From Desulfocarbo indianensis (lineage in GTDB: Bacteria; Desulfobacterota; Desulfarculia; Desulfarculales; Desulfarculaceae), in contig LBMP01000001.1 in assembly GCA_001184205.1 (NCBI GenBank), positions 601,365 to 665,364 on the forward strand: DNA of 64,000 nucleotides, read 5' to 3'. Position 1 is the stretch's first letter. Every line of letters begins with the position of its first letter. The notes beneath the pieces were generated by a model. The model made no database searches. It saw only the letters and a list, made by a program, of their open reading frames with translations, and was not told where the DNA came from. Position numbers and translations under genes: made by a program. Of the stretch, positions 18,005-26,509 are shown piece by piece.

Positions 18005-18072
18005 AGCAACTTCCTCCCAAGTTTAGAGGTTTGGTCACCTTCATGGTGAATGAGTACCACCACCACAGGCGG

Positions 18073-18095
18073 CCGCCGGATATGCTGTCCGGCGG
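18073..18095 (-). promoter_or_regulatory. Hairpin in the acsD leader
   Basis: CCGCCGGA (18073-18080), a 7-base loop and TCCGGCGG (18088-18095) pair perfectly. It lies between the putative acs promoter and the acsD start and has no T-run, so it is more likely a leader structure than a terminator. Confidence 0.45.
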
Positions 18096-18175
18096 CGGGG
18101 TTTAGGGCGCCTCTTGTGAGGGCTGGTACATAGTCCGCCGAAAAAAAAGTTCTGTTACCTACTTATAACGAAAAC

Positions 18176-18210
18176 GACACCACGCTATTACATGTAGAAC
18201 AGGGTGTCAA
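18176..18210 (-). promoter_or_regulatory. Putative acs operon promoter inside an inverted repeat
   Basis: On the minus strand a perfect TTGACA (18205-18210), a 17-base spacer and a weaker TAGCGT (18182-18187) form a sigma-70-type promoter about 180 bases before acsD. GACACC (18176-18181) and GGTGTC (18203-18208) form an inverted repeat that brackets the core promoter, as expected for a regulator binding site. The regulator is unknown. Confidence 0.55.
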
Positions 18211-18271
18211 GCAAAAACCAAATAATTGCACATCTGATCGGTTAATGCTTTGTTTATCCAGACTAAACCTA

Positions 18272-19030
18272 TTAATGCCCTGCAATCACCCGGTCAAAAA
18301 TATCATAGGCGGAGGCCACCACCGGATTTTCCGCGGGCAACTTGCTGATGGGCTTGCCCGAGAGATCCCACTGGGCCAGCTCATCGTCGTCGGGCAGCCA
18401 GCCGGCCAGCTTGAGCCCCATTTCCTCCACGGTTTTGAGAAGCTCCGGGGAGGGCTCGCCGCGCACCATGCTGAGGATAAGGTAGCATGGCCCGGCCAAC
18501 ACATTCATTTCCCTGGCTAATTCGGCCACGCGCTTGGCGGCGGTGAGAGAGCGGCGCGAGGGATCGGAAACCACGAAAAGAAATTCCATGTGCGCCGTGG
18601 TCACCCGGCTGATGTGCTCCATGCCGGCTTCGTTGTCGATGACCAAGTATTTATAATTATTAGCCAGTTTATCCATGGCCGCGGTGAGGAGGTTGTTGGC
18701 GGCGCAATAGCAGCCCGCGCCCTCGGGCCGGCCCATGGCTATCAGGTCGAAGCCATTGTCCTCCACCAGGGCCTGGTTGACCCGCATCTCGATGAAAATA
18801 TCCTTGGTCATGTTGGGATTTTGGGCGGCGGTGGATTTCATTTCCTCGCGCGCCTCGCCCAGGGTGGCCTCTACCGTGAGGCCCAGTACTTCGTTGAGGT
18901 TGGTGTTCGAATCGGCGTCCACCGCCAGAACCGGCGTCATGCCCTTATCCACCAGGTAGCGCACCAAAAGGCCGGCGGTGGTGGTCTTGCCCACGCCGCC
19001 CTTGCCGGCCACCGCTATATTGATAGCCAA
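18272..19030 (-). CDS. cooC: CO dehydrogenase/acetyl-CoA synthase nickel-insertion ATPase CooC (AcsF type)
   Basis: MinD/ParA-like P-loop ATPase that loads nickel into CO dehydrogenase or acetyl-CoA synthase. Deviant Walker A AGKGGVGKTTTAG is at residues 7-19, a VDADSNTNL motif at about 41-49, and a Cys-rich turn GAGCYCAANN at about 112-121, as expected for metal-linked dimer contacts. I place the start at TTG 19030 because AAAGGAG sits just upstream and the protein then begins LAINIAVAGKGG; an ATG 18 codons earlier gives a non-family extension. It lies immediately upstream of acsD. Confidence 0.88.
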   Translation of the reverse strand: MAINIAVAGKGGVGKTTTAGLLVRYLVDKGMTPVLAVDADSNTNLNEVLGLTVEATLGEAREEMKSTAAQNPNMTKDIFIEMRVNQALVEDNGFDLIAMGRPEGAGCYCAANNLLTAAMDKLANNYKYLVIDNEAGMEHISRVTTAHMEFLFVVSDPSRRSLTAAKRVAELAREMNVLAGPCYLILSMVRGEPSPELLKTVEEMGLKLAGWLPDDDELAQWDLSGKPISKLPAENPVVASAYDIFDRVIAGH

Positions 19031-19107
19031 TGCTGTCTCCTTTGTGCCGCCCCTCGCCCCGGGCGGCCTCTTGCGTCCGTTCATCGGCGCAGGTTATCTA
19101 ACTTACT

Positions 19108-19126
19108 GGTTATTTTCATCATAACC
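19108..19126. promoter_or_regulatory. Inverted repeat between cooC and dnaA
   Basis: GGTTAT (19108-19113), a 7-base AT-rich spacer and ATAACC (19121-19126) form a perfect inverted repeat in the 191-base divergent region. It could be an operator for either gene. No DnaA box matching the consensus was found here. Confidence 0.35.
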
Positions 19127-19221
19127 ATAATGAAAAACTCCCGGACTTTCAAGTCTTTTGATATCCGGGCGGCCTGGCCTGCGTTAGGAATACTTGCCTT
19201 CAATGGGGGCTTGCCGCTAAT

Positions 19222-20700
19222 ATGTATGCGGAACCAACGCTTATCAGCATGAGCACCTGCCCTTTTCATTGGGGGGCCTTTCAAGTTTTGCCAGCAGACG
19301 ACCGCCAATACGCGCCCCCGGTGGATGATGCGCCGGCAAGCGCCCAAAGCCTGTGGTCAGAGGTGAGCCAACGCCTGCGGGCCGGCATGAACGCCCAGGA
19401 ATACGAGACCTGGTTCAAGCCGGTGGCCCTGCGGGTGGACGGCGACCAGGCGGTCTTGGTGGTGCCCAATCATTTTTTCAGCGAGTGGATCAAGGAGCGC
19501 CACGCGGAATCCCTGACCAGGGCGCTCAGGGAAACCACCGGCCGCAGCCTGATGATCTCCTTTGAGCTGAAATCCGGCGAGACAGGCCAGTCCCTGGAAA
19601 AAGAGGCGGGACCGCAACGCCTGGAGGCGGAAAGCGATAAACCAGAGGCGTCCAATCCCTTGGCGCCGCGCTACACCTTCGGCACCTTCGTGGTGGGCCC
19701 CTGCAACGAATTGGCTCACGCCGCCTGCCAGGCGGTGGCCGACCACCCCGGCCGACAATACAATCCCCTTTTCATCTTCGGCGCGGCCGGCCTGGGCAAA
19801 ACCCATCTGCTCAGCGCGGTGGGCAACCACATCCTCAAACGCTTCCCTTCTCATAAGGTGGTCTACTGCTCCACCGAGGTATTCACCAACGAACTGATCC
19901 AGGCTGTGCGTTTCGACGGCATCAATTCCTTCCGCGACAAATACCGCCAGGTTGACGGCCTGTTATTGGACGATATCCAGTTCTTGGCGGGCCGCGAACG
20001 GACCCAGGAAGAGTTTTTCCATACCTTCAATGCGTTATATGAATCGGGCAAGCAGATAATCCTCACCTCCGACAAGATGCCACGGGACATTCCCGGCCTG
20101 GAAAAGCGTTTGCAGACCCGTTTCGAGTGGGGATTGCTCACCGACCTGCAGCCGCCGGACGCGGAAACCAAGGTGGCCATCCTGCAGGCCAAGGCCGCCG
20201 AGCAGGGGGTGGATCTATCGCGGCAGGTCTGCTTTTTCCTGGCCAGCCAGCCGGAGAGCAACGTCAGGGTGTTGGAAGGCTATCTGACCCGCATCATCGC
20301 GGTGAGCAACTTCCAGGGGGTGGAGGTCACCCTGGATCTGGTGCGCCGGGTGGTGGGCCCCATGCTGTCGGAGCGCCAGGTCAACCTGGAGGAAGTGCTT
20401 TTGGTGGTGGCCCGCAACTACGGCATCAAGGTGACCGACATCAAAAGCTCCCGCAAGACCCGCGACGTCACCCATCCCCGCCAGGTGGCCATGTATCTGG
20501 CCCGCCGCCTGACCAGGGCCTCGTTTCCCGAGATAGGCAAGGCCTTTGGCAACAAGGACCATTCCACGGTGGTCAAGGGGATGAAGAAGCTGGAGCGCCT
20601 GCTTCTGGAAACCCCGGAAGAGGCCGAAAGGGTGCGCTCCCTGGAAAGAATCCTCCGGGAAGGCGGGGCCGCCGCCGAGGCGCGGGGGATCAATGGTTGA
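19222..20700 (+). CDS. dnaA: Chromosomal replication initiator DnaA
   Basis: Initiator AAA+ ATPase that binds DnaA boxes and opens the origin. Domain I begins at about residue 42 ([13 protein letters not shown]). Domain III has Walker [12 protein letters not shown] and Walker [13 protein letters not shown]. Domain IV has the box-binding helix-turn-helix with [16 protein letters not shown] and [14 protein letters not shown]. The N-terminus before domain I is unusually long (about 40 residues) and no strong ribosome site is visible, so the true start may be an ATG at 19249 or a GTG at 19321. Confidence 0.95.
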   Translation: MYAEPTLISMSTCPFHWGAFQVLPADDRQYAPPVDDAPASAQSLWSEVSQRLRAGMNAQEYETWFKPVALRVDGDQAVLVVPNHFFSEWIKERHAESLTRALRETTGRSLMISFELKSGETGQSLEKEAGPQRLEAESDKPEASNPLAPRYTFGTFVVGPCNELAHAACQAVADHPGRQYNPLFIFGAAGLGKTHLLSAVGNHILKRFPSHKVVYCSTEVFTNELIQAVRFDGINSFRDKYRQVDGLLLDDIQFLAGRERTQEEFFHTFNALYESGKQIILTSDKMPRDIPGLEKRLQTRFEWGLLTDLQPPDAETKVAILQAKAAEQGVDLSRQVCFFLASQPESNVRVLEGYLTRIIAVSNFQGVEVTLDLVRRVVGPMLSERQVNLEEVLLVVARNYGIKVTDIKSSRKTRDVTHPRQVAMYLARRLTRASFPEIGKAFGNKDHSTVVKGMKKLERLLLETPEEAERVRSLERILREGGAAAEARGING

Positions 20701-20876
20701 GAAACCAGCGGCGCCGAGGCGCGGCGGTGGAAAGGTGGAAAAGCCGGTGGAAAACCGGTCGGCCCGCGAAACCCATTGCCCGCCGCCTCAAAAGCCGATT
20801 CAGCGGGGTTATCCACCTAACTCACCGGCCTAGATGATTGCTATTAAATTTAAGAAAAAAGAATTATCAATATAGG
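20701..20876. other. Candidate replication origin (oriC) behind dnaA
   Basis: Four DnaA-box-like sites cluster just after dnaA: GGTGGAAAG (20726-20734), GGTGGAAAA (20734-20742), GGTGGAAAA (20746-20754) and TTATCCACC (20809-20817). Each differs from TTWTNCACA or its complement by one or two bases. They are followed at 20832-20875 by a strongly AT-rich stretch suited to unwinding. This box-cluster plus AT-rich order next to dnaA is what bacterial origins look like. Confidence 0.6.
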
Positions 20877-21675
20877 GCGCCCCAGGCGGCGCAGGAAAGA
20901 AAGCGGGAAGAGAAAAGTCAGGGAAGCGCGGGGAAGAAAAGAGTCCGGCACCAGGCCCAGCCGCAACCCGCCCCCGCGATGAACGCTCGAAGAAGCTCTC
21001 TGAAAAGCCGTCCTCGTCTTGGCAGCGCCCCGGTGAGCGTCTCTAACCAACTCGAAGCGCTCTTATGTATCCATCCCTGGTCGTGAGCCGCCAATCTGGC
21101 CGGGCGAGATATAGCTAACCGTCGTCCTCCATTCCCGGCATCCTCATCCATCGTATAACTTAGTTATAATACGCGTCTTTTACCTAAAAACTCCAATTCA
21201 AGGCATCCCCGGGCGTCTATCTTCCCGGCTATCGCGTCTCCCTTGCTTTTCGCGCTGAGTAAGCAAAGCGGGCTTGGACCTCTGGTCTTCTCTGGATAAT
21301 GAAATGGTCAGCCGCTCGCTTTTCCATCTTCAAATCGGCAAGCATCGCGCTCAAGCGCACAAATTTTACCGCCCCGTACGGTTAAGAATTGCCATTCCGT
21401 TATTGAAAATGGTACCTTCCCTTTACCATCTTTCATTTTTGATACTTGACATACAGATGGCGATAGCTAGATTATAGCTATGATTATTTAACGGTATACG
21501 GAATTAATGATCCCACTTCTTTGAATCCCGCTTCTCGGGGATCGTCTTGCTGCTAGACGAGTGATTACCATCTGGTGTTTTGGCTTTCGACCATTTGCCG
21601 CTGGTTTGATTGGCGGCCAGCCAAACCCGTTGACTTTTGTCAGGTTGGCCAGCCATAACTTGAGGAGCGAAGCCG
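20877..21675. other. Long non-coding region between the origin and a chemoreceptor gene
   Basis: No credible gene. 20890-20950 is purine-rich. ATAACTTAGTTAT (21155-21167) is a perfect 13-base palindrome embedded in TATAAT-like sequence. A promoter lies at 21446-21473 and gives the chemoreceptor a leader of about 190 bases that contains GGCCAGCC-type inverted repeats (about 21610-21655). The AT-rich parts (21150-21200, 21360-21500) could also belong to a bipartite origin. Confidence 0.5.
21446..21473 (+). promoter_or_regulatory. Sigma-70-type promoter for the dCache chemoreceptor gene
   Basis: TTGACA (21446-21451), a 16-base spacer and TAGATT (21468-21473). The -35 is perfect and the -10 fair. 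It is the best promoter-like sequence upstream of the gene at 21676. Confidence 0.45.
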
Positions 21676-23484
21676 ATGAAATTAAGCCTGCGCAACAAGT
21701 TCATGTTTCCCACCCTGGCCCTGATCCTGGTGGGCCTGGGCGTGGCCTCCTTGGCCAGTTTTTACAATGCTTCCGGTTCCTTGGAAAAGGCGTATAAAGA
21801 ACAGGTGCGTTCCACAGCCGACGCCACCGCCGGTCAGATATCTTCCTGGCTGGCGGACCGGGCCGTGGAAATAAAGCTTTTGGCCAGCAACAACATGTAC
21901 GGCACCGCCACCATGGCCTCGGCCACCATGGCCCACAAGGTGGTCAGCAAGGAATTGAAATCATATCGGGAAGCCAAGCCCTATTATGAAATATTCGTCC
22001 TGAGCGACAACGTCGGCATCCTGCGCGCGGCCTCCGACGAGAGCGTGCTGGACAAGATAACCATAAGCGATCGCGAATATTTCAAAATCGCCATGCAGGG
22101 CAAGCTAAACTTCTCGGAACCCATCATGAGCAAGGCATCGGGCCAGCCGGTGGTTTCCATAGCGGCTCCGATTTTACGGGGCGATACCGTCACCGGAGTC
22201 TTGTTGGGAGTCTTGGATTTGTCCGCTTTCACCGGCCAGTTCATCGATAACCTGCGGGTGGGCCAGAGCGGTTATGTCTACCTGATCAACCATACCGGGC
22301 AAGTGCTGGCCTATCCCGACAAAAAGGAAATACTCAAACTTAATATCGGCCAATACGATTTCGGCCGGGAGATTCTGGCCAAAAAGAAGGGGATGATAGA
22401 CTACGAATTCAAAGGCCTCGAAAAAATAGCCGCCTTCGCGCCGGTGGAGGGCCGTGATTGGATAGTGGTGGCCTCGGCCAATACGGAGGATCTTTTGGCG
22501 CCGGCCAGGGAATTGGGTCTGATCAACCTGGTGATCGCCTTGCTGGTGCTGGTGGTGGGCGCGGTGGTGATCTTCCTGGTGGCCCGCTCCATTACCAAGC
22601 CGGTGGATTTGATAATCACCGAGTTGAATCAAGGCTCGCATCAGGTTTCCGGGGCTTCCGACCAGGTCTCCGCCGCCAGCCAAAGCCTGGCCCAGGGCAC
22701 CAGCCAGCAGGCCGCTTCCCTGGAGGAGACCGCGTCCGCCCTGGAGCAGATGGCCTCCATGACCAGGCAGAACGCTGACAACGCCGGCCAGGCCGACGGC
22801 CTGATGCGCCAGACCAGCGAGGTCATGCAAAGAGCCGCCCATTCCATGCAGGAAATGATGTCATCCATGGCCGAGATCAGCCATGCCTCGGAAGAAGTTT
22901 CCAAGATAGTCAAATCCATCGATGAAATCGCCTTCCAGACCAATCTGCTGGCCTTGAACGCGGCGGTGGAGGCGGCCCGGGCCGGCGAAGCCGGGGCGGG
23001 ATTCGCGGTGGTGGCCGACGAGGTCCGCAACTTGGCCATGCGCGCGGCGGAAGCGGCCAAGAGCACCGAGAGCCTCATCGAAGGAACCGTGGCCAAGGTG
23101 AAGCACGGCGGCGAGATTATGGAACGCACCAACAGGGAATACGGCGAGGTGAGCGACAACAGCCTCAAGGTGGGGGAACTGGTGGGCGAAATCGCCGCGG
23201 CTTCCAAGGAGCAATCCCAGGGCATCGACCAGGTGAGCAAGGCGGTCAGCGAAATGGACGCGGTCACCCAGAAGAACGCGGCCACCGCCGAGGAATCGGC
23301 CTCGGCGGCCGAGGAGCTTTCCGCCCAGTCGGCGGTGATGCTGGAGGTGGTGGAACGCCTGGACGCCCTGGTCAAGGGAGGCGAGGCCGGCGTCGGCCAA
23401 GGCGCTTCCATCTACGCCACCCTTGAAGACGAGCCGGAAATAAAGGACCGGCGGAACCTGCTGCCCTGGAAAAGGAATGATTAA
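21676..23484 (+). CDS. Methyl-accepting chemotaxis protein with extracytoplasmic dCache-type sensor
   Basis: Chemoreceptor. Helix 1 (about residues 8-30), then a periplasmic double-Cache domain with [11 protein letters not shown] and [21 protein letters not shown], typical of small-molecule sensors, then helix 2 (about 278-302). A standard HAMP domain is missing or very short; the coiled coil begins almost at once. The signalling tip [20 protein letters not shown] is fully conserved and binds CheA/CheW. The ligand is unknown. The ATG follows GAGGAG. It separates dnaA from dnaN, which is unusual. Confidence 0.92.
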   Translation: MKLSLRNKFMFPTLALILVGLGVASLASFYNASGSLEKAYKEQVRSTADATAGQISSWLADRAVEIKLLASNNMYGTATMASATMAHKVVSKELKSYREAKPYYEIFVLSDNVGILRAASDESVLDKITISDREYFKIAMQGKLNFSEPIMSKASGQPVVSIAAPILRGDTVTGVLLGVLDLSAFTGQFIDNLRVGQSGYVYLINHTGQVLAYPDKKEILKLNIGQYDFGREILAKKKGMIDYEFKGLEKIAAFAPVEGRDWIVVASANTEDLLAPARELGLINLVIALLVLVVGAVVIFLVARSITKPVDLIITELNQGSHQVSGASDQVSAASQSLAQGTSQQAASLEETASALEQMASMTRQNADNAGQADGLMRQTSEVMQRAAHSMQEMMSSMAEISHASEEVSKIVKSIDEIAFQTNLLALNAAVEAARAGEAGAGFAVVADEVRNLAMRAAEAAKSTESLIEGTVAKVKHGGEIMERTNREYGEVSDNSLKVGELVGEIAAASKEQSQGIDQVSKAVSEMDAVTQKNAATAEESASAAEELSAQSAVMLEVVERLDALVKGGEAGVGQGASIYATLEDEPEIKDRRNLLPWKRND

Positions 23485-23825
23485 TAGCCTTATCTGAAGG
23501 CTCAGCGGCCAGACCAACGCGGCGCGGTCTCCTCTTAGGAATCGGCGCCGCGTTTTTTGAAAGCGCTTTATAATCTGGAGTTGGGCCGTTGGCGGCGTTA
23601 TGGTGGGAATAGGGCCGGCCATGCCATCACAGCGTGTTTCAGCATGGGGGTCCTTGCCATAAGGTTTTAGTAACCGGCTGGTTAGTGGTTAGATAATTCA
23701 AGACGCCACCCTGGCCTGGCGGCCTGGCGAGAGCGGTATTTTACATGCTGAAGCTTGTCAGGCCGGGGGTTTGTGAGGTATGGTAGGCTTTCAAAAGCAC
23801 TAACTTAAACAGGGGTGGAAACTCC
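23485..23825. other. Intergenic region before dnaN
   Basis: 341 bases holding the chemoreceptor terminator (23516-23558) and then mixed sequence with no clear gene. The dnaN promoter is probably in the last 150 bases, but no strong -35/-10 pair was found. Confidence 0.4.
23516..23558 (+). terminator. Rho-independent terminator after the dCache chemoreceptor
   Basis: AACGCGGCG (23516-23524) pairs with CGCCGCGTT (23546-23554) and runs into TTTTTT. The loop is long (21 bases) but the 9-bp GC stem and the T-run are clear. Confidence 0.7.
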
Positions 23826-24941
23826 ATGGAACTGACCGTAAAGAAAGACGACCTGGCCAAGGGGCTGGCCAAGTCCCAGTCCGTGGTGGAGCGGCGCACC
23901 TCCATGCCGATTCTTTCCAACGTGCTCTTGGAGGCCGAGGGAGAGAATATCACCGTCACCGCCACGGATCTTGAAACCAGCTTCCTGGGGTCATACCCGG
24001 CACGGGTCAGCAAGCCGGGCAGGCTTACGGTGCCGGCCCGCAAGCTCTATGAGATAGTCAAGGAGCTTCCTTCCGAAGAGGTGTATCTCAAGGAAAAGGA
24101 AAACTCCTTCCTGCATATTTCCGGTGGGCGGGCCAATTATGATTTGGTGGGGCTTTCGGCGGAAGATTTCCCGGAGTTGCCCCAGGTGGACGGCATGCCG
24201 GAGCTGCTCTTTGACGGAGACCTCCTGGCCGAAATGATCGAGAAAACCATCTTCTCCATCAGCCAGGAGGAAACCCGTTTCAATCTGGCCGGCTTGTACG
24301 TGCAGAAGCGTAAAAAAGACGAAGGCCCGCGTCTCAGGTTCGTTTCCACCGACGGCCATCGGCTGTCTTTGATCGACCGCGAGGTCTCCGGCCTGGATGA
24401 CTTCAACCTGGAGGAAGGGGTGATAATCCCCCGCAAGGGCGTGGCCGAGATGCGGAAACTGGCCGAGGAGGGCGGCGAACTGGCCCTGGGGCTCAGCCAA
24501 AACTTCGCGGTGGTCAAAAAAGACGAAGTGCTGCTGATGCTTCGCATGCAAGAGGGTTCCTTCCCGGATTATGAAGTCGTGGTCCCCAAGCACATCAAGA
24601 AGCAGGCGGTGGTCAACCGCCAGGCCTTCGCCGACGTGCTGCGGCGCATGGCCATCATGGCCACCGACCGCTTCCAGGGCGTGCGCCTGGACTTCAAGAG
24701 CGGCCTTTTAGAGGTGGTGAGTCAGAACCCGGATTTGGGCGAGGCCCGCGAAGCCTTGGAAATGGATTACGACGGCGACACTTTGAGCGTTGGCTTTAAT
24801 GCGCGCTATTTCCTGGACCTGTGCTCGGCCATGCGCTCCGAGGAGATAAGCCTGGGATTCGTGGACGAGCAGAATCCTTGCGTGATCACCGGCGAGGCCG
24901 ACACGGGTTTCTTAAGCGTTATCATGCCCATGCGCCTCTAA
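23826..24941 (+). CDS. dnaN: DNA polymerase III beta subunit (sliding clamp) DnaN
   Basis: Ring-shaped processivity clamp. Three repeated clamp domains fill the 371 aa, the usual length, with MPILSNVLLEAEGENITVTATDLE near the N-terminus (shown in part), FVSTDGHRLSLID in the middle and the C-terminal VIMPMRL that closes the ring and forms part of the client pocket. An upstream GGGGTGG acts as ribosome site. The gene follows dnaA on the same strand, but with a chemoreceptor between them and no recF after it. Confidence 0.95.
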   Translation: MELTVKKDDLAKGLAKSQSVVERRTSMPILSNVLLEAEGENITVTATDLETSFLGSYPARVSKPGRLTVPARKLYEIVKELPSEEVYLKEKENSFLHISGGRANYDLVGLSAEDFPELPQVDGMPELLFDGDLLAEMIEKTIFSISQEETRFNLAGLYVQKRKKDEGPRLRFVSTDGHRLSLIDREVSGLDDFNLEEGVIIPRKGVAEMRKLAEEGGELALGLSQNFAVVKKDEVLLMLRMQEGSFPDYEVVVPKHIKKQAVVNRQAFADVLRRMAIMATDRFQGVRLDFKSGLLEVVSQNPDLGEAREALEMDYDGDTLSVGFNARYFLDLCSAMRSEEISLGFVDEQNPCVITGEADTGFLSVIMPMRL

Positions 24942-25028
24942 GGGGGCTGGCTGAGGCTTGGGTGCGGTACGAGCGGCGTCTTAGGGAGTATAGCTGGCTT
25001 AACTAGCATATTTAGTTAAATAAAGAAG

Positions 25029-25064
25029 GCCCCCCTCCGCCAAAGTGACGGGTGGGGGCTTTTC
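25029..25064 (+). terminator. Rho-independent terminator after dnaN
   Basis: GCCCCC (from 25029) pairs with GGGGGC (25054-25059), with further partial pairing inside, followed by TTTT. The stem is imperfect in the middle. Confidence 0.55.
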
Positions 25065-25127
25065 CATGATAGCGCGTCGGCAAGAGGCTTGTTAAACGAT
25101 TGTTGAATAAGGGGCCCTGTCGATGGA

Positions 25128-25167
25128 GCTAATTAAACGAAACCGCTTGTTTTGTTTAATTAGCCGC
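25128..25167. repeat. Left copy of 40-bp inverted repeat flanking fic
   Basis: This 40-base AT-rich element has near-palindromic arms (GCTAATTAAAC and GTTTAATTAGC). Its reverse complement matches 26424-26463 with one mismatch. It lies 44 bases past the Fic stop codon. No T-run follows, so it does not look like an ordinary terminator. Confidence 0.8.
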
Positions 25168-25210
25168 ACAAATATAAAAAAATACAAAAATTATAAATAA
25201 TTAGCCAAGG

Positions 25211-26350
25211 TTATTCCCCAAGAATATCAAGATAGTCCTTATAAATAAAAAATCTATAACGTTCCGATATATCTTTTTGATATAATAAGTTATTTTCTAA
25301 AAATCTTTTAATAACGTTATTAGCACCTTGGTAACTGCAGGCAAGATGTGAACTGGCTAACTTTACATCCAACACCGGATTAATAAACAGTAAATCCAAC
25401 AACTTTTGAGCTAATTCGCTTCTGCCGCCGACCAGTTGGCGGTGTTCGTCGCGGAGATTTTGTATTTTACGCGCTTTATCCATAGCTTCTTTAGCAACAT
25501 CGCGCACGCCATTTAAGAAGAAAAGAAGCCAAGCTTCCCAAGACCCTTGATCTCTGACGGCTTGCAGGCGTTCATAATACTCCTGTCGATGCTTTTTGAA
25601 GTAGTAGGATAGATAAAGCAGGGGACGCTTTAGGGTACCTTGCCAACATAGTAAAAAGGTGATGAGAAGTCTTCCCATACGTCCGTTTCCATCTAAAAAG
25701 GGATGTATGGTTTCGAACTGGGAGTGGGCCAAGCCGCATTTTAACAAAGGCGGCAACGGGTTCTGATCGTGTAAAAAAGATTCCAACTCACCCATTATTT
25801 TGTTTATATCCTGATGAGGAGGTGGAATAAAGACCGCGTCGTTCATAGAACCCCCAGTGGGGCCTATCCAGTTTTGGTAACGTCGGAATGATCCGGGGTC
25901 TTTTTCGCTCCCGCGTACTCCTTCAAGTAATTTAGCGTGGATTTCTTTTAAAAGACGGCTTGAAAGGGGCAACGAAGCCAACCTTTCCAATCCGAAATTC
26001 ATGGCGGCCACATAATTGGATACCTCTTTGGTGTCCTCAGGGTTGTCACGCCGCACCCTGCCAGCTTCATATTCCAGGAGATCGGTTAGAGACGCTTGAG
26101 TGCCTTCTATTTGTGAGGAGTAGACGGCTTCCTTTCGTACATACATCCGAATAAACAGGTCCGGGTTTGGTAAAAGTTCGGTGGCTGAATCCAGCCTGCC
26201 GATGGCCCGATCCGCTGCCGAAAGCATGTCAAGCAGTTGGGGCGACAAAACCAAAGGAGGGTCCGGCGGCAAAGGTTTAGGAATAAATGCTTGATATCCA
26301 GTTAGTTGTTTTATATAAACTCCAGCGCGGTCTGACGTTTGGTGTGGCAT
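25211..26350 (-). CDS. Fic family protein with N-terminal inhibitory helix
   Basis: Likely AMP-transferase that adds AMP to a protein hydroxyl. The N-terminal Fic_N domain carries the inhibitory motif SSQIEGTQ (about residues 78-85), whose Glu blocks ATP binding until relieved. The catalytic loop is HPFLDGNGRMGR with His216. The C-terminus (about 310-379) is a winged-helix-like unit, common in this class, which may bind its own promoter or a target. Codons are much more A/T-ending than in neighbours and the gene sits between 40-bp inverted repeats, so acquisition is likely. Confidence 0.92.
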   Translation of the reverse strand: MPHQTSDRAGVYIKQLTGYQAFIPKPLPPDPPLVLSPQLLDMLSAADRAIGRLDSATELLPNPDLFIRMYVRKEAVYSSQIEGTQASLTDLLEYEAGRVRRDNPEDTKEVSNYVAAMNFGLERLASLPLSSRLLKEIHAKLLEGVRGSEKDPGSFRRYQNWIGPTGGSMNDAVFIPPPHQDINKIMGELESFLHDQNPLPPLLKCGLAHSQFETIHPFLDGNGRMGRLLITFLLCWQGTLKRPLLYLSYYFKKHRQEYYERLQAVRDQGSWEAWLLFFLNGVRDVAKEAMDKARKIQNLRDEHRQLVGGRSELAQKLLDLLFINPVLDVKLASSHLACSYQGANNVIKRFLENNLLYQKDISERYRFFIYKDYLDILGE

Positions 26351-26421
26351 CCTATGTTCTTCTCACAATGAGTTCATGAATTAATTCACCATAAAATATT
26401 ACGATTTGATATGTAATAATA

Positions 26422-26468
26422 GCGCGGCTAATTAAACAAAACAAGCCGTTTCGTTTAATTAGCCGCGC
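26422..26468. repeat. Right copy of inverted repeat flanking fic
   Basis: GCGCGGCTAATTAAAC at one end and GTTTAATTAGCCGCGC at the other make a near-perfect palindrome. The inner 40 bases (26424-26463) are the reverse complement of 25128-25167 except for one base in the loop. It lies between the Fic start and the stop of the selenoprotein gene. Confidence 0.8.
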
Positions 26469-26509
26469 GGCGGGACCTCTAATTAAAGCCTTGTTTAGTA
26501 AGGCGGGCG

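Noticed and set aside
25128-26468. Insertion sequence
   Set aside because: Size and inverted ends fit, but there is no transposase and no target duplication; the only gene is Fic. Reported as a repeat-flanked cassette instead.
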